NCBI RefSeq assembly: GCF_030651915.1
Contig: NZ_JAUSBV010000008.1
Location: 1-64,000 of the forward strand
DNA from: Parvibaculum sp.
GTDB taxonomy: Bacteria > Pseudomonadota > Alphaproteobacteria > Parvibaculales > Parvibaculaceae
Direction: 5' to 3'
Length of the DNA: 64,000 nucleotides
Shown here: positions 26,041 to 34,202 of the stretch, piece by piece
Layout of the letters: every line of letters begins with the position of its first letter
How positions within the stretch are numbered: position 1 is the stretch's first letter
Position numbers and translations under genes: made by a program
The notes under the pieces: generated by a model
What the model was told of the DNA's origin: nothing
The model's input: only the letters and a program-made list of their open reading frames with translations
The model's database searches: none

Positions 26041-27240
26041 ATGCTGGAGGGCCTCAAGGTCATCGAAATGGCCACCTACATCGCCGCACCCGGCGCGGGC
26101 GGGATTCTGGCCGACTGGGGCGCCGAGGTGATCAAGATCGAGCCGCTCGCGGGCTGCCCCATGCGCTACACCATGGCCAACATGGGCGCCGACCATCTGA
26201 AGGGCTCGCCGATCTTCGATCTCGACAACCGCGGCAAGAAGGGCCTCGCCATCAACACCGCGACGCCCGAAGGCGTCGAGGCTGTAAAGCGTCTCGTCAA
26301 GGACGCCGACATCTTCATCACCAATGTCCGCCCCGGCGGCCTTGAGCGCGCCGGCCTCGACTACAAGTCGCTGGCTGCCATCAACCCGCGCCTCGTCTAT
26401 GCCAGCGTCACCGGCTACGGCCTCGAAGGCCCCGACCGCGACCGGCCCGGCTTCGACATCGCGGCCTTCTATGCCCGTTCCGGCATCGGCTGGCTGCAGA
26501 CGGTCAAGGGTGCCGAGCCGACCACGCTCCGCACCGGCATCGGCGACCACACCACCAGCATGGCGACGGTCGGCGGCATCCTCGCCGCCATTGTCGAGCG
26601 GCAAAAGACCGGCAAGGGCCGCCTCGTCGAAGCCTCGCTCTTGCGCGCTGGCATCTATGCGGCTGGATCGGATACCGCCGTCCAGCTGCGCTATGGCAAG
26701 CTCGGCTCCACCAAGCCGCGCCACGAAACCATCGCGCCTTTGAACAATTTCTTTCACACCAGGGACGGCTGGATCGTCATCGTCCCGCGTCAGGGCACGG
26801 TCGACTGGAAGGCCATCTGCCGCGTCATCGGCAAACCCGAACTCGAAACCGATCCGCGTTTCGACAATCCGAAAACCCGCCGCGCCAACGCCGCCGAACT
26901 TGTCGACATCCTCGACGCCGCTTTCGCCGAGCACGACACGGAATACTGGCGCGCCAGGCTCGACGCCGAAGACATGATCTGGGCGCCGCTGATGCGGCCC
27001 GCCGATGTCTATGCCGACCCGCAGGCTCATGCCGCCGGTGCCTATGTCGAGGTGATCGAGGAAGGCGGCAATGGCACCTATCTCTCGCCGGCCTCGCCGA
27101 TCCGCTTCCCCGGCGCCGAACCGGAAGGCCCGCGTCCCGCGGCGCCGATGCTCGGCGAACACACCATCGAAACGCTGAAGGCCGTCGGCTTTCGCGAAGC
27201 CGAAATCGAAAACCTCCGCAAGGCAGGAGCGATCGGATAA
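26041..27240 (+). CDS. CaiB/BaiF family (family III) CoA transferase
   Basis: 399-residue family III CoA transferase that moves CoA between a carboxylic acid and an acyl-CoA. LKVIEMATYIAAPGAGGILADWGAEVIKIE is the N-terminal Rossmann-like start, given here as seen in residues about 4-33. The catalytic aspartate is in DRPGFDIAAFYARSG. LNNFFHTRDGWIVI and the final LGEHTIETLKAVGF are also typical. The same strand carries yghU and an O-acyltransferase downstream. The acid substrate is not identifiable. Confidence 0.9.
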   Translation: MLEGLKVIEMATYIAAPGAGGILADWGAEVIKIEPLAGCPMRYTMANMGADHLKGSPIFDLDNRGKKGLAINTATPEGVEAVKRLVKDADIFITNVRPGGLERAGLDYKSLAAINPRLVYASVTGYGLEGPDRDRPGFDIAAFYARSGIGWLQTVKGAEPTTLRTGIGDHTTSMATVGGILAAIVERQKTGKGRLVEASLLRAGIYAAGSDTAVQLRYGKLGSTKPRHETIAPLNNFFHTRDGWIVIVPRQGTVDWKAICRVIGKPELETDPRFDNPKTRRANAAELVDILDAAFAEHDTEYWRARLDAEDMIWAPLMRPADVYADPQAHAAGAYVEVIEEGGNGTYLSPASPIRFPGAEPEGPRPAAPMLGEHTIETLKAVGFREAEIENLRKAGAIG

Positions 27241-27307
27241 ATCGGTTCGCGCCGGGCGCCGCGCCGCGAACCGGAACACAAAATTCTGAAATCTAGGGAG
27301 CCCGTCG

Positions 27308-28174
27308 ATGACCGACACCAGCTACACGCCGCCGAAAGTCTGGACCTGGAACAAGGAGGGCGACGGCGGCCGCTTCGCCGCCATCAACCGCCCCATCGCC
27401 GGTCCGACGCATGACAAGGAGCTGCCGGTCGGCAAGCACCCCTTCCAGCTCTATTCGCTGGCGACGCCCAACGGCGTCAAGGTCACGGTGATGCTGGAGG
27501 AACTGCTGGCCGCCGGCCACAAGGGCGCCGAATACGACGCCTGGCTGATCAACATCTCCGAAGGCAACCAGTTCGGCTCGGGCTTCGTCGCCGTCAACCC
27601 GAACTCGAAGATTCCGGCGCTGATGGATCGCAGCGCCAATCCGCCGACGCGCATTTTCGAAAGCGGCGCCATGCTGCTCTACCTCTCGGAAAAATTCGGC
27701 GGCGCCTTCGTGCCGAAGGACCTCTCGAAGCGCGCCGAAGTTTATTCATGGCTGATGTGGCAGATGGGCTCCGCGCCCTATCTCGGCGGCGGCTTCGGCC
27801 ACTTCTATGCCTATGCGCCGATGAAGAACGAATATGCGATCAACCGTTTCGCCATGGAGGTGAAGCGCCAGCTCGACGTCCTCGATCGCCGTCTCGCCGA
27901 AAGCGAATATATCGCGGGGCCCGACTACACCATCGCCGACATGGCGATCTGGCCCTGGTACGGCGCGCTGGCGAAAGGCCTGCTCTACGAAGCCGGCGAA
28001 TTCCTCAGCGTCCACGAATACAAACACGTCAACCGCTGGACCGATCAGATCGCCGAACGTCCGGCGGTGAAGCGCGGGCGCATGGTCAATCGCGGCTGGG
28101 GCGATCCGGCCAGCCAGCTCCCCGAACGCCACGACGCCAGCGATTTCGACAAGGTCGGCAAGGCGGGCGAGTAA
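27308..28174 (+). CDS. yghU: Glutathione S-transferase-like disulfide-bond oxidoreductase YghU
   Basis: 288-residue member of the Nu-class GST/YghU group, which reduces disulfides with two bound glutathiones. It follows the E. coli protein closely by eye: KVWTWNKEGDGGRF, PVGKHPFQLYSLATPNGVK, FVAVNPNSKIPAL, the ESGAMLLYLSEKFGG GSH-binding segment, PYLGGGFGHFYAYAP and the end ERHDASDF. AGGGAG precedes ATG 27308. A role in redox or peroxide defence fits the family; the neighbours do not narrow it. Confidence 0.92.
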   Translation: MTDTSYTPPKVWTWNKEGDGGRFAAINRPIAGPTHDKELPVGKHPFQLYSLATPNGVKVTVMLEELLAAGHKGAEYDAWLINISEGNQFGSGFVAVNPNSKIPALMDRSANPPTRIFESGAMLLYLSEKFGGAFVPKDLSKRAEVYSWLMWQMGSAPYLGGGFGHFYAYAPMKNEYAINRFAMEVKRQLDVLDRRLAESEYIAGPDYTIADMAIWPWYGALAKGLLYEAGEFLSVHEYKHVNRWTDQIAERPAVKRGRMVNRGWGDPASQLPERHDASDFDKVGKAGE

Positions 28175-28322
28175 TCAGGAGAGCTTGGAGCGCGCGCCGG
28201 GGCGGATGCGTCCGGCCGCCGCTTTTTCGGCTCAATCTCGTGACAGAAAGCCGCGCCCGGAAAATCGGGTGCGGCTAAGGCGCTGCCGGGCCCTCGGCAT
28301 GTCAGGCGGAAACAACCTTCAA

Positions 28323-30335
28323 ATGAGTTCCACGACTTTCCGTCCGGACATTCAGGGACTGCGCGCCGTCGCGGTTCTGCCGGTTCTGATCTTTCATATC
28401 TGGCCGGAGGCCATGCCCGGCGGCTATGTCGGCGTCGACGTCTTTTTCGTCATCTCGGGCTTTCTGATCACCGGCCTGCTGTTGCGCGAGTTGGAACGCG
28501 AAAACACCATCGGCATCGCCCGCTTCTATGCGCGCCGTGTCCGCCGCCTGCTGCCGGCCTCGACTTTGGTGCTGGTCGCGATCGCCGGCCTCACCCTCAC
28601 CTTGCCGCCGTCGCAATGGCGGGGCGTCGCCTCGGAGATCGTCGCCAGCGCGCTCTATTTCGAAAACTGGTGGCTGGCCGCCCAGTCGGTCGATTATCTC
28701 GGTGCCGAAAATGCGCCGGGGCCGCTGCAACATTTCTGGTCGCTGTCGATCGAGGAACAATTCTATTTCGTCTGGCCCCTGCTGATGATCGGCACGGGCG
28801 CGCTCTGTCGGCGCCGGGGCTGGCCCTTGCGGCCGGCGCTCGGCGCGGCACTCGGCAGCGTCTTCGTAATCTCGCTTGCCTTGTCGGTTTACGAAACCAT
28901 CCACGCGCCACAGGCCGCATACTTCATTTCGCACACCCGCTTCTGGGAACTGGCGCTGGGCGGTCTGCTCGCCGTGGCGGGAACCCGCGCCGCCATTGCC
29001 GGCGAGAGCGCGAAGATCGCCGCTGTAACGATCGGCCTCGCGGCCATCGCCGTCGCCGCCATGTTCTACTCCGCCGCCACCGCCTTTCCCGGTTACGCAG
29101 CCCTGCTGCCGACGCTCGGCACCGCGCTCGTCGTCATCGGCAGTGGCGCGGCGGCGCGCTTTGCCCCGCACCGTCTGATCGAAAGCCGTCCGGCCGTCTG
29201 GATCGGCGACCTTTCCTATTCGATCTATCTCTGGCACTGGCCGCTGATCGTCTTCTACCGCAATTGGACCGCGAACGTCCCCGGCCTCTGGGACGGTCTT
29301 GTCCTTGTTGCGGTCTCGATCCTGCTTGCCGCGCTTTCGAAACACTTCATCGAGGATAGCTTTCGCGACAAGGCAGGCGCGCCGCGCATCGGCCGCAGCC
29401 TTGCCGGCGGCCTTGCCTCGATCCTTCTCTGTCTCGCCGCGGCCGGCATTGTCTTTGCGGTCGTCGCCGGCCAGCGCCCCGGCGAACTGACGGCAGCGAA
29501 CTATCCCGGCGCGGCCGCCCTCACCGATGCGGCATCCGTCCCCGATGGTGTATTGGCAGCGCCGCCGCTCGCCTTCGTGCTCGACGATCTGGCAGCGGCC
29601 TATGGCAATGGCTGTCATCTCGATCTCGACGAGGCGGAACCGCGCGCCTGCCGCTACGGCGTTGCGGATGGCGCCTTTCACGTCATGCTGATCGGCGACT
29701 CCCATGCCGCAAGCTGGTTGCCGGCACTCGAGACCCTTGCAGAAGCGCGCCGCTGGCGCATGACTGCGCACACGAAATCGGCCTGCCCGATGGTGCTCGG
29801 CAAGCTGGCCAAGGATCCGTCCTGCCCGCTCTGGGGCGAAAATCTGCTGGAAGAGGTGGCGCGCGAAAAACCCGACCTGGTAGTGCTCGTCATGTCGGCC
29901 GACAACATGATCGCGGGCGCCGGCACGCGGGAAGCCCGTTTCCCGCTACTCGTCGCGGCATTGCGCAAGACAGCGTCGGCGCTGCGCGAAAAGGGCATCG
30001 CGGTCGCCGCGATGCGCGACACGCCGCGCTTTCCGTTCGACCCGCCCGAATGCCTGGCACGCGATTCCGGATGCCGCGCACGGCAAGCCGATGCCTTCCC
30101 TCTGCCAGATCCGATGTCATCGGCCTTCAGCAACGATCCCGATGTACCGGTGATCGACATGACGCATGGTTTCTGCGCCGATGGCATCTGTCCGATGGTT
30201 GTCGGCAACGTCACCGTCTGGCGCGACTACCATCACTTCACCGCCACCTATGCGCGCACACTTGCCCCCGCGCTCGGCCGCGAACTCGACAGGGCGGTGG
30301 CGGCAGTCGGCATCGCGACAAACGGTACGGAGTAA
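28323..30335 (+). CDS. Integral membrane O-acyltransferase with SGNH domain (OafA/YrhL type)
   Basis: 670 residues. The N-terminal half is an acyltransferase-3 membrane domain of about ten helices opening FRPDIQGLRAVAVLPVLIFH, with the VDVFFVISGFLITGLLLREL and FYARRVRRLLPAS motifs. The C-terminal periplasmic SGNH domain has the nucleophile block IGDSHAASWLPAL and the late DYHHFTATYAR block with the catalytic Asp and His. The architecture fits O-acetylation of a surface polysaccharide. ATG 28323 is chosen because family homology starts there; the nearest SD, AGGCGG, is rather far (about 13 bp), and ATG 28299 is an alternative. Confidence 0.88.
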   Translation: MSSTTFRPDIQGLRAVAVLPVLIFHIWPEAMPGGYVGVDVFFVISGFLITGLLLRELERENTIGIARFYARRVRRLLPASTLVLVAIAGLTLTLPPSQWRGVASEIVASALYFENWWLAAQSVDYLGAENAPGPLQHFWSLSIEEQFYFVWPLLMIGTGALCRRRGWPLRPALGAALGSVFVISLALSVYETIHAPQAAYFISHTRFWELALGGLLAVAGTRAAIAGESAKIAAVTIGLAAIAVAAMFYSAATAFPGYAALLPTLGTALVVIGSGAAARFAPHRLIESRPAVWIGDLSYSIYLWHWPLIVFYRNWTANVPGLWDGLVLVAVSILLAALSKHFIEDSFRDKAGAPRIGRSLAGGLASILLCLAAAGIVFAVVAGQRPGELTAANYPGAAALTDAASVPDGVLAAPPLAFVLDDLAAAYGNGCHLDLDEAEPRACRYGVADGAFHVMLIGDSHAASWLPALETLAEARRWRMTAHTKSACPMVLGKLAKDPSCPLWGENLLEEVAREKPDLVVLVMSADNMIAGAGTREARFPLLVAALRKTASALREKGIAVAAMRDTPRFPFDPPECLARDSGCRARQADAFPLPDPMSSAFSNDPDVPVIDMTHGFCADGICPMVVGNVTVWRDYHHFTATYARTLAPALGRELDRAVAAVGIATNGTE

Positions 30336-30361
30336 AAACGATCCGGCCGGACACACGCCTT

Positions 30362-30465
30362 GGAGCGCTTCTCGGAAAAGTGGAATCCGGTTTTCCGAAA
30401 AGAAGCGCGACCAAACAACAACTTGGAGTCTTTCAGTGTTTCCACGAAACACTGAAAGACTCTAG
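30362..30465. repeat. RIME-like palindromic mosaic element, copy 2
   Basis: Same plan as copy 1 at 24551. Hairpin one has GCGCTTCT (30365-30372) with AGAAGCGC (30401-30408) and inner CGGAAAA (30373-30379) with TTTTCCG (30391-30397). After a GACCAAACAACAACTTG linker, hairpin two is a perfect 17-bp repeat, GAGTCTTTCAGTGTTTC (30426-30442) with its complement at 30446-30462 around a CAC loop. Its right end contains the stop codon of the convergent globin gene. Confidence 0.78.
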
Positions 30466-30887
30466 CGTGACGGATCATGCAACACCGGCTTGAAGAACAT
30501 GCCGAGTTGCAGGCTTTCGGCGATGCGTCCCGCTTTCTCGACAAAACGGTCGGCTGCCTCGGGCGCGCAGACCGCGTCGGCCGTCTCGCGGAACAGCGTC
30601 AGCCAGCGCTCGAAATGTTCGGGCGTCACCTGCTTCAGCTTCAGATGGGCGCGCATCGGCTGCCCCTTGTAGCGACCGGTCGTCAGCATTACCGATGACC
30701 AGAAGTCGATCATCTTCAGAAGATGCGGCTCCCAGTTATCGCCGATAACGCCGTCGAAGATCGGTCCGAGAACCGCATCGGCGCGAATGCGCGTATAGAA
30801 AGCCCGCACGAGACGATCGATTTCGGCTTCGTCGGTCGCCGGCCGGTCGCCATCGCCCTTGCGCAACCGGATATCCTCCACCGTCAT
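30462..30887 (-). CDS. Group III truncated hemoglobin
   Basis: 141-residue 2/2 globin of group III. Tyr31 (B10 position) in LVRAFYTRI and the proximal His81 in GQPMRAHLKL are in place, and NWEPHLLKMIDFWSSVML and HFERWLTLFRETAD match the group. Such globins bind NO or O2; the divergent nsrR and the NsrR-type operator in its promoter argue for a nitric-oxide-detoxifying or NO-sensing role. GGAGG at 5 bp supports ATG 30887; an ATG at 30899 overlaps that ribosome site. Its TAG stop lies in the right end of the palindromic mosaic element. Confidence 0.9.
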   Translation of the reverse strand: MTVEDIRLRKGDGDRPATDEAEIDRLVRAFYTRIRADAVLGPIFDGVIGDNWEPHLLKMIDFWSSVMLTTGRYKGQPMRAHLKLKQVTPEHFERWLTLFRETADAVCAPEAADRFVEKAGRIAESLQLGMFFKPVLHDPSR

Positions 30888-30899
30888 CGCCACCTCCAT

Positions 30900-30922
30900 A
30901 AGATGCATAGTAAATACATCTT
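30900..30922. promoter_or_regulatory. NsrR operator between globin and nsrR
   Basis: Half-site AAGATGCAT (30900-30908) and half-site ATACATCTT (30914-30922) form an 11-1-11 dyad matching the NsrR consensus (AAGATGCAT or AAGATGTAT and its complement). It sits 12 bp upstream of the globin start, where a bound repressor would block transcription or initiation. A further single half-site ATACATCTT lies at 30961-30969 nearer to nsrR. Release on NO damage to the NsrR Fe-S cluster would derepress the globin. Confidence 0.78.
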
Positions 30923-31008
30923 AAGTCTGGACAGTCGCGGCCCCGAAAGCAATACTGCGGATACATCTTGACCTGCGGCAAATCGTCGGCGGGATCTCGG
31001 AGATCGCA

Positions 31009-31446
31009 ATGCGCCTCACCCTGCACACCGACTATGCATTGCGCCTGCTGACTTATCTGGCGCTGAAGCGCGGCGAGGTCGCCACCATTCGCGAAGTGGC
31101 CGAGACATACGGCATTTCCCGCAATCATCTGGTCAAGATCGCCGACGGGCTTCGCCATGCCGGCTTCGTCGACGCGCAGCGCGGCCGTGGCGGCGGCTTG
31201 CGTCTCGCCCGCCCGGCGCACGCCATCGGCATCGGCGCGGTCGTGCGTGCGATGGAAGAGGATCTCAATCTGGTCGAATGTTTCGATCCGCAGACGGATC
31301 GTTGCCGCATCGGCCCGTCATGCCGCCTGAAGCATTTGCTGCATGAGGCGCTCGACGCGTGGATGGCGGTCCTGGACAAGGCGACACTGGCCGACCTGGT
31401 CGAACGACCAAAGCCGCTGCGCCGTCTTCTGGAACTGTCCGCTTAG
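31009..31446 (+). CDS. nsrR: Rrf2-family nitric-oxide-sensing repressor NsrR
   Basis: 145-residue Rrf2 regulator. The winged helix begins MRLTLHTDYALRLLTYLAL, with recognition region GISRNHLVKIADGL and the wing GRGGGLRLARP. Three cysteines C91, C99 and C105 (NLVECFDP, DRCRIGPSC) provide the Fe-S cluster ligands, matching NsrR rather than IscR or RirA spacing. GGAG precedes ATG 31009. It is divergent from a truncated hemoglobin with an NsrR dyad between them, which supports the assignment. Confidence 0.9.
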   Translation: MRLTLHTDYALRLLTYLALKRGEVATIREVAETYGISRNHLVKIADGLRHAGFVDAQRGRGGGLRLARPAHAIGIGAVVRAMEEDLNLVECFDPQTDRCRIGPSCRLKHLLHEALDAWMAVLDKATLADLVERPKPLRRLLELSA

Positions 31447-31457
31447 GAAAATCGCGT

Positions 31458-32474
31458 TCAGCCGAAGCTGAATCCCGAACGTGGCAGCAGCCGTGCCCGC
31501 TCGCGCCGCTCTTCGGCACGAGCTTCCTCGCGCCGCTCGTCGCTGCGCTCGCTCTGGCGCAGCGTTGCGCTGCCTTGCGGGATCGGATCGAGTGAGGCCA
31601 GCACTTCGACAATACCCGGCGTCAGCTTCAGAGCTGCGCCATAGCGAGTCGCTGGGCCGCTATCGGCGCCCGACGACATCGCCGGGGTGTAGGTCGGGGA
31701 TAAACCCGGGGACAACATGGTCGCACCGCGTGTCGCATAGCCCCTCTGCGCAGGCTTCGCCGGACCCTCGAAATGCCCGTCGCGGCCATTTGTGACAGTT
31801 TTATGACTGTTTTGTGACAGAGGGGGTGTTTTGGCTGCCGCGTGCTGCTGTGAGGCGTCGGCATTTTCGTGTTTGCTGACAAGGTTTTGATAGACCTCGG
31901 CAGCCGTCCGCGCCCGTCCCGAGCGGTCATAAAAGATCGATTGGTTGGCCGCGGCCGCAGCAGGAAAAAGCGTGTCAGCACAGGCACTTGGCGTATCTTC
32001 GGCGGCCGAGATCAGCTTCCCCGCTCCGCCGGCGCCGAGGAAATGCGCAATGTAAAGCTCGCCTTCATTGGTCGGCCGCCCCAGGCGATTTTCAAGCAAA
32101 CCGGCGCTTTCCTGCGTATAGGCGCCTGCCATCAGCGCCGAAGCGCTGGCATCGAAGCGCAGGGCAAGAATTTCCTGCCTTTCGGCAGTATTTTCCACGA
32201 CATAGCGGCCCTTGGAATTGCAGTGGATCGCCTCCGCATAGCGTCCCAAACCAAGCTCCGCGCCATACTTCTTGAGCGTGCCGAGCCAGCTTTGTTCGGT
32301 GAATTGAAACAGGCCCGACGCCGATGAAGTCGTTGATTTCGCTTGGCAATCGAGGCTCGACTCGCGCATCGCCGTCTTCAGAAGATAGTCGAAATCGGCG
32401 CCCGTCCGCTCGCTCGCCTGGGCAAGCGCGGCATGGATCGTCTGCGGTCCGCCAATGGTTTCGACAAGGCTCAT
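31458..32474 (-). CDS. Lytic transglycosylase-like protein
   Basis: 338 residues. The N-terminal 150 residues resemble a soluble transglycosylase domain, with candidate catalytic E38 in KTAMRESSLD and the SLT-like SASGLFQFTEQSW at 51-63. It would cut peptidoglycan glycan strands to anhydromuropeptides. No signal peptide is evident, as in flagellar or phage-type enzymes with other export routes. The C-terminal half is low-complexity, Ser/Thr/Pro-rich and ends in an Arg/Glu-rich segment. AGAGGA precedes ATG 32474. Codons around residues 217-229 coincide with a 38-bp element also found near 62.7 kb. Confidence 0.7.
   Translation of the reverse strand: MSLVETIGGPQTIHAALAQASERTGADFDYLLKTAMRESSLDCQAKSTTSSASGLFQFTEQSWLGTLKKYGAELGLGRYAEAIHCNSKGRYVVENTAERQEILALRFDASASALMAGAYTQESAGLLENRLGRPTNEGELYIAHFLGAGGAGKLISAAEDTPSACADTLFPAAAAANQSIFYDRSGRARTAAEVYQNLVSKHENADASQQHAAAKTPPLSQNSHKTVTNGRDGHFEGPAKPAQRGYATRGATMLSPGLSPTYTPAMSSGADSGPATRYGAALKLTPGIVEVLASLDPIPQGSATLRQSERSDERREEARAEERRERARLLPRSGFSFG
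31789..31826 (-). repeat. 38-bp PHO-box-like element inside the transglycosylase gene
   Basis: Read on the minus strand, three heptamers TGTCACA, AGTCATA and TGTCACA are spaced by AAAC at 11-bp periods, preceded by CCCCCTC. All but one base match the intergenic element at 62678-62715. Here it is translated in frame as part of the low-complexity region (SQNSHKTVTN). Confidence 0.75.
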
Positions 32475-32639
32475 AAGGCCATTCCTCTCTGCGTTCGCAA
32501 AAGAGGTCGCAAGCACCGTGCCATGCCGGTTTTGGCAGAACTCCGGCTTTTTTCACGCGCGCAGATCGCGGCAATAGCGTTAAGCTTGTTCAAAAGCGCC
32601 AAAGGCGCACGGGGAAGTTCCAGTGGGAGGGATTGCCGA

Positions 32640-34058
32640 ATGGCAGAGGTCGACGTCGCGGCGGAAGTCGAGGAAGAGCTTCATCACCCGAAAAGGGATT
32701 TGGTCGAAAAGCCTTATCCCAGAGCCATTTACGCTTGGTATGTCGTCGCGGTGCTGGTCCTTGCCTATACCTTCTCCTTCATCGACCGCCAGATCCTGAG
32801 CCTGCTGGTCGGCCCGATCAAACGCGATCTCGGCATCTCCGACACTCAGATGAGCCTGCTGCAAGGCTTTGCTTTTGCTGCCTTTTATTGTGTCGCTGGC
32901 CTCCCCATCGGCCGTCTGGTCGATCGCTATCACCGCGTCAACATCATCGCCCTCGGCGTTTTTATCTGGAGTGTGATGACGGCGCTTTGCGGTACTGCCC
33001 GCTCTTTCCTGACGCTCTTCATCTTCCGCACCGGCGTCGGCGTCGGCGAGGCGGCGCTCTCGCCGGCCGCCTATTCGATCATCGCCGACTATTTTCCGCC
33101 GAAACGCTTGGGTTTTGCGCTCGGTGTCTATGGCATGGGCGTTTATATCGGCGCGGGTCTCGCCCTCATCATCGGCGCCGCTGTCATCGCTCTCGTTTCG
33201 GAAGGCGGCAGCGCCACCATCCCGCTGGTTGGCGAGGTCTATGCCTGGCAGATCACCTTCTTCGTCGTTGGCCTGCCCGGCATCCTCGTGGCGCTCTGGG
33301 TCTGGACCCTGCGCGAGCCCGGGCGCCGCGGCCACATCCGGCAGGAGGTCGGAGCCGATGGCGTCAGCCGCCGCGTCGAGGTGCCTGTATCCGAAGTCTT
33401 TGGATACATGGGGAAAAACTGGCGCACCATGGTGCCGCTTAACCTCTGCTACGCACTCTCGGCCATGATGGCCTATGGCGTCGCCGCATGGATTCCGACC
33501 CTCTTCGTCCGCACCCATGGCTGGTCCTATCCGGAAGCCGGCTTCTGGTACGGCCTGGTGATCGTGATCTTCGGCACCAGCGGCGTCATTGCCGGCGGCT
33601 GGATGGGCGATTTCCTGACCGGCAAGGGCATCCGCAACGGCCGCATGATGGTCTGCGCCTTCACTGGCCTCGCCGCCTTCCCCTTCACAGTCGCCTATCC
33701 GCTGCTCGACGACCCATGGATGGCCCTGCTGCTGCTCTGCCCCTCAACCTTTTTCGCCACCTTCACCACCGGCGCTGGCCCTTCGGCCCTGCAGGAATTG
33801 ATGCCGAACCAGATGCGCGGCTTCGCCTCGGCCGTGCTGATTTTCGTCGTCACCATCATCGGCCTCGGCATGGGGCCGACCTCGATCGCGCTGGTGACCG
33901 ACTATGTCTATGGCGACGAAATGATGCTGCGCTATTCGCTGGCCGTCGTACCGGCCATCGTGCTGACACTGGCGATTACCGCAGGTCTGCTGGGTTTGAG
34001 GCCCTATATCGGCAGTCTTGATTATCTGAAGCGCTGGAGCGCCGAAAATGAGAAATGA
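32640..34058 (+). CDS. Major facilitator superfamily transporter (spinster-like)
   Basis: 472 residues with about twelve membrane helices. Visible features include YTFSFIDRQILSLLVGPIKR in the first helix and loop, the A-motif-like GLPIGRLVDRYHRVN between helices 2 and 3, and FRTGVGVGEAALSPAAYSII in helix 4. The pattern fits the spinster/NahK-type branch that often exports or imports organic anions or lipids. GGGAGG precedes ATG 32640. The first 30 residues are acidic and cytosolic. Substrate unknown; no neighbouring pathway points to one. Confidence 0.85.
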   Translation: MAEVDVAAEVEEELHHPKRDLVEKPYPRAIYAWYVVAVLVLAYTFSFIDRQILSLLVGPIKRDLGISDTQMSLLQGFAFAAFYCVAGLPIGRLVDRYHRVNIIALGVFIWSVMTALCGTARSFLTLFIFRTGVGVGEAALSPAAYSIIADYFPPKRLGFALGVYGMGVYIGAGLALIIGAAVIALVSEGGSATIPLVGEVYAWQITFFVVGLPGILVALWVWTLREPGRRGHIRQEVGADGVSRRVEVPVSEVFGYMGKNWRTMVPLNLCYALSAMMAYGVAAWIPTLFVRTHGWSYPEAGFWYGLVIVIFGTSGVIAGGWMGDFLTGKGIRNGRMMVCAFTGLAAFPFTVAYPLLDDPWMALLLLCPSTFFATFTTGAGPSALQELMPNQMRGFASAVLIFVVTIIGLGMGPTSIALVTDYVYGDEMMLRYSLAVVPAIVLTLAITAGLLGLRPYIGSLDYLKRWSAENEK

Positions 34059-34202
34059 TTAACAAAATCAATATATTGTATTAATTGTTCAACGTGAAAC
34101 ATCAATATATGGGGTGATGTCTGCCGCTGTGTTCTATATATAGGTGAAAAAGACAATATATAGTGATATCAATGGCTTGTAATACCAGGCGCAGGATATA
34201 CT
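34059..34202. other. AT-rich intergenic region with CAATATAT repeats and parS-like site
   Basis: 144 bp between convergent genes, far more AT-rich than its surroundings. CAATATAT occurs three times (34069-34076 as palindrome CAATATATTG, 34103-34110, 34154-34161), and CTATATATAG at 34134-34143 is a further palindrome. TGTTCAACGTGAAACA at 34086-34101 matches 14 of 16 bases of the ParB target parS (TGTTTCACGTGAAACA). No terminator hairpin or gene is visible. Confidence 0.6.

Noticed and set aside
31458-32474. Phage origin for the lytic transglycosylase-like gene
   Set aside because: No other phage gene, integrase or att repeat is near; a chromosomal stand-alone enzyme is more economical.
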